Shown here: positions 1 to 9,861 of the stretch, piece after piece | How positions within the stretch are numbered: position 1 is the stretch's first letter | How the letters are laid out: the number at the start of each line of letters is the position of its first letter | Source of the DNA: Serratia ureilytica | GTDB taxonomy: Bacteria > Pseudomonadota > Gammaproteobacteria > Enterobacterales > Enterobacteriaceae | Length of the DNA: 64,000 bases | Assembly (NCBI RefSeq): GCF_013375155.1 | Contig: NZ_JABXOF010000002.1 | Coordinates: 496,001-560,000 of the forward strand | Reading direction: 5' to 3' | The notes under the pieces: generated by a model | The model's database searches: none | What the model was told of the DNA's origin: nothing | What the model saw: the letters and a program-made list of their open reading frames with translations, nothing else | Program-made: the position numbers and the translations under genes

Positions 1-2446
<2,446 letters not shown>

Positions 2447-2463
2447 CTTAGCGACAGCACAAA

Positions 2464-2494
2464 GCCCGCCACGGTAAGTCGGCGGGCTTTTTTA
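2464..2494 (+). terminator. rho-independent terminator after katG
   Basis: A perfect 7-bp stem (GCCCGCC at 2464-2470 with GGCGGGC at 2481-2487) is followed directly by a T-run. It separates katG from the AT-rich unknown operon downstream. Confidence 0.9.
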
Positions 2495-2634
2495 TTGGAG
2501 GGTAAAAACCGACGACGCAACACATAAAAATGACTAACTGATTGATAAAATTTATAACCCCATGATAGGTTGGGCGATTAAATGTATACGAAGACAATTT
2601 AAAAATATTAAAAATCAATAAAATAGGAGTAATC

Positions 2635-3216
2635 ATGGACGATATTAATGTTTACGGAGAAACAGGAATATTTATCATTAAAGAACAAATTTTCAGCAAA
2701 AATGGGCTCCCGTCCATAGGACACTTCTCTCCTTCTGCTGTACAAATCCAGCGCTACGTCTACCAATTGCGTAAGGAACAAGAGGTTTTTTGGGAGGGGC
2801 GAAAGATCGACTATACACAGCTCGGCATTTGGGAAAAATTTAAGATACTGATGGGCAACGACTTGGTCAGTAGAGACAAACAAGGGGGCAGCACGCTCTA
2901 TTCACTGGAGTTCGCCGGATTTGAAACAAGAATAACACCTCTGGATGGAGCAAAAGCCCCCCTCCCCGAATTTTTAGGAAAATCCTATAAGATTAACGTA
3001 CCCACACCTTACATTTATGGCCAAGATCCTATCCCAGAGATGAAGCTCTATGGCAGGAAAGACGTCTCATTCATTATGAGCAACGGTGGACAATCAGCCC
3101 CTACTGCAATGGCAAAATACAACAAGACGACCAAGAATCTGATAATGATTCGTACTGAACTAGAAATGAAAAATTTGATGTTATCCTTGAGCAGCGCCAA
3201 GGAGCTAAAAAAATGA
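2635..3216 (+). CDS. hypothetical protein, first gene of an AT-rich three-gene operon
   Basis: A 193-residue protein I do not recognise. It has no signal peptide or membrane segment and is rich in Lys, Ile and Phe. The ATG at 2635 has a good ribosome binding site (AGGAG, about 6 bases upstream). Its last codons overlap the next gene by four bases (ATGA), so translation of the two is probably coupled. The following genes encode membrane proteins, so it may be a soluble partner of them. Base composition is clearly lower in GC than katG and the downstream chromosome, which suggests acquired DNA. No function is proposed; an effector, immunity or stress role would be guesswork. Confidence 0.8.
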   Translation: MDDINVYGETGIFIIKEQIFSKNGLPSIGHFSPSAVQIQRYVYQLRKEQEVFWEGRKIDYTQLGIWEKFKILMGNDLVSRDKQGGSTLYSLEFAGFETRITPLDGAKAPLPEFLGKSYKINVPTPYIYGQDPIPEMKLYGRKDVSFIMSNGGQSAPTAMAKYNKTTKNLIMIRTELEMKNLMLSLSSAKELKK

Positions 3217-3662
3217 AGAAAACGATGCTGTTCATTAGTCTGATAGTCATTTATGGTTTTATTGGTTATTTTCTGCACCTCCCAATGGCAAAGCTCTACT
3301 TTGCCGGGAAAACATTGTTTGTTTCTGACGTTGCAGCAACGGTCGTTACCCAGTTTAAGGCCGCCGGGATTTTCATTTTGTGCGGTGTCATCATCCTGAC
3401 GCAGATCGTACTGACAAAAAAATCAAAATCCGTTAGACGATATGCCGTTATCTATAGCACTTGGGTGGGTATCCACTTCGTCTACCTTCTCGTCATCTTG
3501 ATACTTAAGAGCAAGTTCCTAGAACCTCTCAACAAAATCCCGATGGATGCAATTGCTGTTGAACAGTTTAACCTTGCTGGCCCAGCGCTTATTTCTCTGG
3601 TTTTAACCTGTTCGTCGCTATGGCTCGTCAACAAGTCAGGACAATCAGCACGCAATGTCTAA
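3213..3662 (+). CDS. hypothetical four-helix inner-membrane protein
   Basis: A 149-residue protein with about four hydrophobic segments (roughly residues 5-24, 47-67, 80-101 and 124-142) separated by short basic loops (TKKSKSVRR near residue 70). It is therefore predicted to be an integral inner-membrane protein. It starts inside the stop of the upstream gene (ATGA overlap), and the next gene begins 8 bases before its stop, so all three are one translationally coupled operon. I recognise no family or catalytic motif. It shares the low GC of the operon. Confidence 0.8.
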   Translation: MKKTMLFISLIVIYGFIGYFLHLPMAKLYFAGKTLFVSDVAATVVTQFKAAGIFILCGVIILTQIVLTKKSKSVRRYAVIYSTWVGIHFVYLLVILILKSKFLEPLNKIPMDAIAVEQFNLAGPALISLVLTCSSLWLVNKSGQSARNV

Positions 3663-4014
3663 ACAACCGAGAATCCTGAATAGTCTACTCAACTGTTACA
3701 AAAAGACCTTCACCTACTCAGGTCGCGAAAGCCGTGGGCCTTATTCAATGCTGCTTTTGTGCCAGCACGTTTGGTTTCTGCTTTATCTCGCTGTTATCGC
3801 CAGCAAGATGAATGAGATTTCCATTTTCGTGCTTGCAGCGTTTTTGCTGCCTATGCTAGCGGCCAATGTGCGCCGTTTGCACGATGCGGGTTACTCCGGT
3901 GGTTGGTGCCTGACCTGGTTCTGCTTCACACCCTATGTGATGCTGATCTTCGCGCTGTTCCTTCCCGCAAAGAACCTCAACAACCCTTACGACGATCGCC
4001 CAAACCTGGCGTAA
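3655..4014 (+). CDS. DUF805 family membrane protein
   Basis: A 119-residue protein with the DUF805 signature: an N-terminal F-x-Y-x-GR-x-SRG motif (FTYSGRESRGPY), then hydrophobic segments, then the highly conserved VRRLHDAGYSGGW motif, and a C-terminal NPYDDRP tail that resembles the family's NxYGxxP end. DUF805 proteins are small inner-membrane proteins of unknown function, often duplicated in enterobacteria. The gene overlaps its upstream neighbour by 8 bases, so it is the last cistron of the AT-rich operon. The family call is firm; the function is unknown. Confidence 0.88.
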   Translation: MSKQPRILNSLLNCYKKTFTYSGRESRGPYSMLLLCQHVWFLLYLAVIASKMNEISIFVLAAFLLPMLAANVRRLHDAGYSGGWCLTWFCFTPYVMLIFALFLPAKNLNNPYDDRPNLA

Positions 4015-4493
4015 GCCCCCTCAACGGCCTGCTTCGGCGAGCCCTGTCAGGCGCCGCGATATTCTCTTTTCCCGCTTATTCGTATTTACTCAACAAGTCA
4101 TATAAAAATTTGATGGGCGGCAATTCTTTTAATGCTGTATTTATATTTAGAGGGCAATGAAGAGCGTAAACTCACATCGTTAATGCGATATATCCCATCA
4201 AGGAGATGACCGTTATGGATTATCCTCGATACACCTCAACACGCGACGAGGCGGATCTCATCATCGCCGTCCCTTAGCGTCAGTGGGTTTGGCCGGCAAA
4301 GGCGCCCCATCGTTTTACGCCATAAAAATAGATGTTCTGCACCTGCGCGATATTCGCCTGGGCGCCTGACGTTTGCCCTTCGTTAATGTTTCACGGCGCG
4401 CATTGCGCTTTTGGTTTTTATTTTTCAGCCGACGGGAAAGCTCATGGAAAATTACGCTTCACTCAGGAATATAACCGCTACCTGGAGGTCAAC
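4015..4493. other. intergenic region, no clear gene except one 20-codon ORF
   Basis: This 479-base stretch lies between the DUF805 gene and the VOC gene. Apart from the mini-ORF at 4215-4277 I see no coding frame with a plausible start, and no strong terminator. The 3' part is read through in frame from 4332 into the VOC gene, but the signal peptide and ribosome binding site put the true start at 4494. Confidence 0.5.
4215..4277 (+). CDS. possible 20-residue small protein or gene remnant
   Basis: A short frame beginning MDYPRYTSTRDEADL and ending after 20 residues. What makes it notable is a near-consensus Shine-Dalgarno sequence (AAGGAG, AGGAG at 4201-4205) 9 bases before the ATG, better than that of many real genes here. 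It has no hydrophobic segment. It could be a genuine small protein, a leader peptide or the 5' stub of a lost gene. The sequence alone does not decide this. Confidence 0.3.
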   Translation: MDYPRYTSTRDEADLIIAVP

Positions 4494-5393
4494 ATGCAAC
4501 ATATTATCGGCATTTCTTCTCGTCGGCTGAGAATATCGGCCCTTGCGCTGCTGCTCCCGGCGATGTCATGGGCGGCCGATACGGCGTCTGTCGCCGTAGG
4601 GCCGCAGTATGACACCACCCATGTCTACGTCGAACGCGGCAAGATGGATGCCTTTGTCGACAGCATCCTGAAAACCTTCGGCGGCACCAGCACCGAACGC
4701 GTGCTGGTCAACGTCACGCCCACGCCCAGCGAAACCTACTCACAGCTGATACTGACGCCGGCCGGCAGCTTCTCGGTGTTCGATTTCAAAACGCCGATCC
4801 CGCATCCGTTTGGCGCTGAGCGCAACGGTTTTCTGGTCAGGGATATGGACGCCGCCATTCAGCAAGCCAAGGCCGCCGGCGCCGATGTGCAGGTCGAACC
4901 CTTCGACGATCCGATTGGCCGCGACGCGGTGATCCAGTGGCCCGGCGGCGTCAACATGCAGCTTTATTGGCACACCAAAGCGCCCAACTACAAGCCGCTG
5001 CTGAGCGTGCCGGAAAACCGCCTGTACCTCTCCGCCTATCGCGTCGACGACTTCCTTAACAGCTATCGGGCATTCTCGCACGCCAAGGTGGCGAGCGACG
5101 CGCAAGTCAGCGATGCGGCGATCGGCCGTAACGGCAACGGCAAGATCCGCCAGATCGAACTGGACTCCCGCTTCGGCAAAACGCGCATTTTCGTCACCGA
5201 CGGACATCTGCCTTATCCGTTCGGCCATGAGCGCACCGGCTATGGCGTCGACGATCTGTCGGCCACGCTGGCCAAAGCGACGGCCAGCGGCGCGCAGGTG
5301 CTGTGGCATTCGACGGCGGCGGAACGCCGCGCCTCGGCGCTGGTGAGCTTCCCCGGCGGCTATATCGCCGAAATTCACCAGACGGCTAAATAA
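4494..5393 (+). CDS. exported double-VOC (glyoxalase-fold) protein
   Basis: A 299-residue protein with a Sec signal peptide (basic RRLR, hydrophobic core, cleavage predicted after SWA). Two vicinal-oxygen-chelate modules follow, at about residues 37-155 and 165-297. The repeated G-F-x-V-x-D-x-x-A/G-Y-x-V-D-D-L patterns and the paired PHPFGAERNGF and PYPFGHERTGY segments show the internal duplication. VOC proteins bind metal and act as lyases, dioxygenases or binding proteins; the substrate is unknown here. The frame is open further upstream, but ATG 4494 has a clear ribosome binding site (TGGAGG) and gives the signal peptide. It is followed by a terminator and then a porin gene. A periplasmic location for a VOC protein is unusual. 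Confidence 0.85.
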   Translation: MQHIIGISSRRLRISALALLLPAMSWAADTASVAVGPQYDTTHVYVERGKMDAFVDSILKTFGGTSTERVLVNVTPTPSETYSQLILTPAGSFSVFDFKTPIPHPFGAERNGFLVRDMDAAIQQAKAAGADVQVEPFDDPIGRDAVIQWPGGVNMQLYWHTKAPNYKPLLSVPENRLYLSAYRVDDFLNSYRAFSHAKVASDAQVSDAAIGRNGNGKIRQIELDSRFGKTRIFVTDGHLPYPFGHERTGYGVDDLSATLAKATASGAQVLWHSTAAERRASALVSFPGGYIAEIHQTAK

Positions 5394-5399
5394 ACCCAA

Positions 5400-5423
5400 G
5401 GCGCGCTGCGGCGCGCTTTTTTC
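5400..5423 (+). terminator. rho-independent terminator after the VOC gene
   Basis: GCGCGC (5401-5406), a TGCG loop and GCGCGC (5411-5416) are followed by six T residues. It lies in the 41-base gap before the porin gene, so it may attenuate rather than fully separate the two genes. Confidence 0.8.
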
Positions 5424-5434
5424 TTCGGATATCC

Positions 5435-6724
5435 ATGATGAAACGCACGCTACCCGCACTGTTGCTGTTCTCCACGCTCCCCGCGCTGGCGGCGGAGCCC
5501 GCCGCTTCCCCCTGGAAAAACATCCCGTTGGGCGATGCGGCCACGTTGTCTTTCGACGGTTCACTGCGCGAGCGCTATGAATGGACGGATCAGCGGGATC
5601 TGAACGGCGGACGCGACGACACCTTCATGCAGCGCTTGCTGGTTGGCGCGCGCCTCGACTACGGCGACTATGTCGGCGCCTATGTGCAGGTGGGATCGTC
5701 GCTGGCCACGCCGCGCGACCGCGGGCGCAAGCCGACCGACGAAGATCATGCCTACCTCGGCCAGGGCTATGTGGATATGAAACTGCCCACCGCCTACGGC
5801 CTCGGCACCCTGCGGATCGGCCGCCAGGAGATTGCGCTGGGCTCGCTGCACCTGCTGGGCACCCGCGACGGCCCCAACGTGCGCCGCTCCTTCGACGCTA
5901 TCCGCGCCAGTTGGGTCAAGGACAAAAACCGCCTCGACGCCTTTATCGGCCACCCCATTACGCTCAAAACCGGCAGTTTCGACGACGATACCGACAACAG
6001 CCAAAAGGTATGGGGGCTGTACGGCACCACACCGCTGACGCCGCTGGCTTCCTCGCTCGATCTTTATACCTTCGGCTTTGAAGATAACGACGCCCACTAC
6101 GCGCAGCTCAGCGGGCAAGAGCGGCGCTACACCGTCGGCGCGCGCATTTTCGGCGCGGCGCAGGGCTTCGACTGGGACAATGAGGCCGCCTGGCAGTTCG
6201 GCAGCGCGGAACAGCGCGACATCCGCGCCTGGTCGGCGTCGGCGCACGCCGGCTATACGGCGAACGACTGGCGCTGGCGGCCGCGCTTTGGCGGCAAAAT
6301 CGGTATCGCCAGCGGCGACAAAAACGGTCACGACGGGCAGCTCAATACCTTTAACGCCATGTACCCCAAGCTGCCCTACCTGACCGAGAACGGGCTGGTG
6401 GCGCCGGCGAACCTGATCGCCATCCATCCTTCGGTCACGATCACGCCGTGGCAAACCCTGTCCATCGACTTCAGCTGGGACGCGTTATGGCGGCAACGCC
6501 GCGAGGATGCCTTCTACCTCGGCCCGATGCGCCCGGTGAAAGGCAGCGAACAGGGCTCGCGCTTTATCGGCAACCAGTATCAGGTCGAAACCACCTGGAC
6601 ACCGCGCAGCGATCTTCAGTTCAAGGTGGCCTATGTCTACTTCGACGTCAGCAACAGCCTGCAGCACCATGCCGGGCTGAAAAACATGAACTTCGTCCTG
6701 GCGCAGGGCACCTACAGTTTTTAA
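5435..6724 (+). CDS. alginate-export-type outer-membrane porin
   Basis: A 429-residue protein with a signal peptide (residues 1 to about 20, LPALAAEP) and an amphipathic beta-strand pattern across the rest, ending in F (YSF), as outer-membrane barrels do. The sequence matches the alginate_exp family (AlgE-like barrels): RERYEW near the N-terminus, GRQEIALGS, and the FDAIRASW segment that follows the RDGPNVRRSFD turn. In enterobacteria without alginate synthesis, such porins are thought to pass anionic sugars or similar small molecules. The start is ATG 5435 or 5438; the ribosome binding site is weak. The VOC gene lies just upstream and could share a role, but a terminator intervenes. The substrate cannot be told from sequence. 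Confidence 0.85.
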   Translation: MMKRTLPALLLFSTLPALAAEPAASPWKNIPLGDAATLSFDGSLRERYEWTDQRDLNGGRDDTFMQRLLVGARLDYGDYVGAYVQVGSSLATPRDRGRKPTDEDHAYLGQGYVDMKLPTAYGLGTLRIGRQEIALGSLHLLGTRDGPNVRRSFDAIRASWVKDKNRLDAFIGHPITLKTGSFDDDTDNSQKVWGLYGTTPLTPLASSLDLYTFGFEDNDAHYAQLSGQERRYTVGARIFGAAQGFDWDNEAAWQFGSAEQRDIRAWSASAHAGYTANDWRWRPRFGGKIGIASGDKNGHDGQLNTFNAMYPKLPYLTENGLVAPANLIAIHPSVTITPWQTLSIDFSWDALWRQRREDAFYLGPMRPVKGSEQGSRFIGNQYQVETTWTPRSDLQFKVAYVYFDVSNSLQHHAGLKNMNFVLAQGTYSF

Positions 6725-7225
6725 GTATCAGGCAAGTTAATCGGTGTACGCGGGCGCCCTCAATAATCCCGTATCCGATTAATGCCGACAGCCGGCGTGC
6801 GGCCGCCTCTATGCGTTACGGCAATGGCGGCTACTCACCGCATTTCACAGATAAAGAGCTGGAAAAGCAGAAAGATAAATCAGCGACGCAAACGCCGCGC
6901 GCCGATTACAGAGAAATATTAAATAAAGATTTAATTCCAACGAGTTATTTAAACACGTCTTTTACTCATATCTTATGTAAAAGATTCATATAAGAATAAC
7001 TCATTAATAAAATAATTGTGTTTATACTGCTTTAACTCAATCACAGTGCACAATTAATTCCTCACCGTGATTAATGATAAGGATATATTCCGCTTGAACG
7101 CAATATTCAAGCCAGACCAAGGAGGCAAGCCAATGATATCACTTTAATTACCCCTGATTTTCAAACCTGTGTACGAGCATATAGAGCGTTAGGTGCAATA
7201 TTGTCAACGTCCAAAGGAGTTTGAT
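6725..7225. other. long AT-rich leader of the serralysin gene
   Basis: This 501-base region separates the porin gene from the protease gene. A frame of about 60 codons from ATG 6811 is open to 6993 but has no ribosome binding site and no recognisable product. From about 6910 the sequence becomes AT-rich, consistent with a regulated promoter and leader for a secreted protease. I see no clear sigma-70 promoter with canonical boxes. Confidence 0.4.
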
Positions 7226-8608
7226 ATGTCATTAGCGACCGATAAGATTTCCGATTATTTAACCCGTTATGAAAGAGGCGATCACGCGGGGAGCAGTAAA
7301 CCGTCATATACCACGCAAGAGGTTTCAGATCTGCTGCTGAGGAGCCATTATTCCGCCAATGGCAAAGGCGTGACCGACCATGCGGCTACCTTGACCTACT
7401 CTTTCCCCGTCTATACGGGCAGCGACAAGACGGGCGCCGCGCAGCTTACCGCCGCCCAGCAAGCCCAAACCAAGCTTTCATTGCAATCCTGGTCGGATGT
7501 GGCCAACATCACGTTCACCGAGGTTAAAGGCAACGACGCGAAAAATGCAGATATAAAGTTTGGTTTTTATAAGGCGGCCAGCGGGGGCAATTACACCTCG
7601 TATGAAAGTACGCAGAGCAATCTAAAAAGCACCATTTGGATCAGCGGCAATAACGGCTACGACGCCTCCAATCCGCAAACCAATAATTACGCCAGGGATA
7701 CACTCACCCATGAAATAGGGCATGCGTTGGGGCTTTCTCATCCCGGCAATTATGATGCGTCAAATGCCACCTACCCCACCTACGCCAACTCGGCGAAGTA
7801 TTATGAAGACGACCATCAATATTCTTTGATGAGCTATTTTAACGAACAATACACCAGCGCTGACTATAAAGGCGTTTGGCCATCAGGGCCGCAGCTGGAT
7901 GATATTACCGCCATACAGAAGCTTTACGGCGCGAATACCACCACGCGCACCGGCGATACCACCTATGGTTTCAACTCGAATACGGACCGAGACTTTTTGA
8001 GCGTTAAGGCGTCCACGGACAAAATCGTGGCGGCTATCTGGGATGCCGGCGGCAATGACACGCTGGATTTTTCAGGCTACAGCCAGGATCAGCGCATCAA
8101 CATTAACGAAGGCGCATTCTCTGATGTCGGCGGCTTGAAGGCGAATATCGCCATCGCCTACGGCGCGCAGATTGAAAATATCATCGGCGGCAGCGGCGCC
8201 GACATTCTTGTGGGCAACGCGCTGAACAATACGTTAAAAGGCGGTGCAGGCAACGACATCATTTACGGTGCCGGCGGCGCCGATCAGCTCTGGGGCAATG
8301 CAGGCGCGGACACCTTCGTCTTCCGCGAAGCCGGCGACAGCCAAGCCGCCGCGCCGGATTGGATCCGCGATTTCCAGACCGCGGAGGATAAAATCGACCT
8401 GTCGTGGCTCAACCAGACGGCTAAGGCCGAGGGGGGCGAGTTGCACTTCGTGGATAATTTAAGCGGCTCGTTATATGAAGCGGCGCTGAATTATGACGCG
8501 CAGCAGAATGTCACCGATCTGGCCATCAATCTCTCCGGCAATCAATTGCCTGATTTTCTGGTTAAAATCGTTGGGCATGTCGACGCTTCCGCCGATATTC
8601 TCGTCTAG
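7226..8608 (+). CDS. serralysin-family RTX zinc metalloprotease (serralysin paralogue)
   Basis: A secreted M10B metalloprotease of 460 residues. The zinc site is HEIGHALGLSH (H162, E163, H166, H172), followed by the Met-turn SLMSYF. The C-terminal half carries calcium-binding RTX nonapeptides (GGSGADILVG, GGAGNDIIYG, GGADQLWG) and ends in the type I secretion signal with a hydrophobic DILV tail. There is no N-terminal signal peptide, only a short propeptide, as in the family. The start at ATG 7226 follows AAAGGAG; a longer frame from 7193 lacks one. The N-terminal 60 residues differ from classical S. marcescens serralysin, so this is probably one of its serralysin-like paralogues (Slp type), not PrtS itself. 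No type I secretion or inhibitor genes adjoin it. Confidence 0.95.
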   Translation: MSLATDKISDYLTRYERGDHAGSSKPSYTTQEVSDLLLRSHYSANGKGVTDHAATLTYSFPVYTGSDKTGAAQLTAAQQAQTKLSLQSWSDVANITFTEVKGNDAKNADIKFGFYKAASGGNYTSYESTQSNLKSTIWISGNNGYDASNPQTNNYARDTLTHEIGHALGLSHPGNYDASNATYPTYANSAKYYEDDHQYSLMSYFNEQYTSADYKGVWPSGPQLDDITAIQKLYGANTTTRTGDTTYGFNSNTDRDFLSVKASTDKIVAAIWDAGGNDTLDFSGYSQDQRININEGAFSDVGGLKANIAIAYGAQIENIIGGSGADILVGNALNNTLKGGAGNDIIYGAGGADQLWGNAGADTFVFREAGDSQAAAPDWIRDFQTAEDKIDLSWLNQTAKAEGGELHFVDNLSGSLYEAALNYDAQQNVTDLAINLSGNQLPDFLVKIVGHVDASADILV

Positions 8609-8618
8609 CCAAGAAACC

Positions 8619-8646
8619 AACAGTCCGGCGCGAACGCCGGACTGTT
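8619..8646. terminator. perfect 12-bp palindrome between convergent genes
   Basis: AACAGTCCGGCG (8619-8630) and its exact reverse complement (8635-8646) flank the tetranucleotide CGAA (UUCG on the minus strand). It lies 10 bases after the serralysin stop and faces the convergent nitronate monooxygenase gene 67 bases away. The perfect symmetry suits a bidirectional terminator or mRNA 3'-end stabiliser, although no long T-run follows on either strand. Confidence 0.75.
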
Positions 8647-8712
8647 CATCTCTTATCAGACCTCACCCGGCGTCTTTTTACATTGCCACAGCAATAAATC
8701 GCGCAGACGAGG

Positions 8713-9765
8713 TCACACCGCTTCCAGCTCCGCCGCCAGGGTGGCGACCAGCTCCGCCGCCGGCATCGGCCGCGCCAGGCCGACACCCTGCCCGGCCCAC
8801 AGCGACATAAACTCCCCGCGCCCGGCCTTGGCCGCCGCCTGGCGGATATCGCCGGTGAGCGCGTTCTGCACCGGATAAGGCAGGATCTGCTCCTCTTCCG
8901 CGCGCATCTGCCGCATGAAATCATTGACGATGCCGCGCGCCGGGCGGCCGCTGAAGGCGCGCGTCAGGCGCGTGCTGTCATCGCCAGCGTTGCGCAGCGC
9001 CGCCCGCCAGGCTTCGGCGATGCCCGACTCCGGGCTGCACAGGAATGCGGTGCCCAGCTGCGCCGCCTGCGCGCCCAGCAATTGTGCCGCCGCGATGCCG
9101 CGCCCGTTCATGATGCCGCCTGCGGCAATCGCCGGGATCTTCACCGCCGCCACCACCTGCGGCAGCAGGGCCATCAGGCCGACGCAGGACTGTTCGATAT
9201 CGCCAAGGAAGGTCGGGCGGTGGCCGCCCGCCTCCGCGCCCGAGACGCAGACGAAGTCGGCGCCCGCCTCTTCCCAGGCGCGGGCTTCCGCCACCGTGGT
9301 GGCGGTGCCGATCACCCGCGAACCGGCCTTCTTGAACTGCGTGACCGTCGCGCGCGGCAGCACGCCGAAGGTGAAGCTGACCACCGGCGGTGCAGCCTCC
9401 AGCAGGGCCGCGATCTGGTCGCGGTTGTTTTCGGCGAATTGGGTCGGCATGGGCGGTTCACTCAGCCCCAGCGCTTCGCGGAACGGCCGCAGCAGGTGCT
9501 GGGCGCGCTTGAGCTCGGCGAGATCCGGGTGCTGCTCATCGAGCAGAAACAGATTGATGTTGAACGGCGCGGCGGTCTGCGCGCGGATCTGCTGCACGCG
9601 CTCGAGGATCACCGCCGGGGAAAACAGCGCCGCCGCGCACGATCCCAGCGCCCCGGCGTTGCTCACCGCCACCGCCAGCGCCGGCGGCGACGCGCCGTTC
9701 ATCGGCCCCTGAACGATCGGATAGCGCAGCCCAAGCTCGCGGGCAAAAGCAGAAGGTGCCGTCAT
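8713..9765 (-). CDS. nitronate monooxygenase (2-nitropropane dioxygenase family)
   Basis: An FMN-dependent TIM-barrel oxidase of 350 residues that detoxifies alkyl nitronates. The N-terminal PIVQGPMNGASPPALAVAVS segment, the VSFTFGVLP strand, the AGADFVCVSGAEAGGH motif (the His is the family's catalytic base region) and the PAIAAGGIMNGRG FMN-phosphate loop are all present and in order. A TTG codon immediately precedes the ATG at 9765; the ATG is preferred because of the GGGAGA ribosome binding site. The gene is transcribed toward the serralysin gene and stands alone, 97 bases downstream of the MFS gene on the same strand. Some family members act instead as enoyl reductases, so the substrate is inferred. 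Confidence 0.9.
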   Translation of the reverse strand: MTAPSAFARELGLRYPIVQGPMNGASPPALAVAVSNAGALGSCAAALFSPAVILERVQQIRAQTAAPFNINLFLLDEQHPDLAELKRAQHLLRPFREALGLSEPPMPTQFAENNRDQIAALLEAAPPVVSFTFGVLPRATVTQFKKAGSRVIGTATTVAEARAWEEAGADFVCVSGAEAGGHRPTFLGDIEQSCVGLMALLPQVVAAVKIPAIAAGGIMNGRGIAAAQLLGAQAAQLGTAFLCSPESGIAEAWRAALRNAGDDSTRLTRAFSGRPARGIVNDFMRQMRAEEEQILPYPVQNALTGDIRQAAAKAGRGEFMSLWAGQGVGLARPMPAAELVATLAAELEAV

Positions 9766-9861
9766 CAATATGTCTCCCTGTGCTGACTACATTCGTCTTA
9801 CGGCGGCCGCGCCGCCGAACCGACCAAAAGCATAGCACCTTCTCACCGCCTGGCCGTGCAG

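Noticed and set aside
6448..6993. 181-codon frame crossing the end of the porin gene
   Set aside because: It overlaps the porin for most of its length, lacks a ribosome binding site, and its 3' part (from ATG 6811) has no recognisable product.
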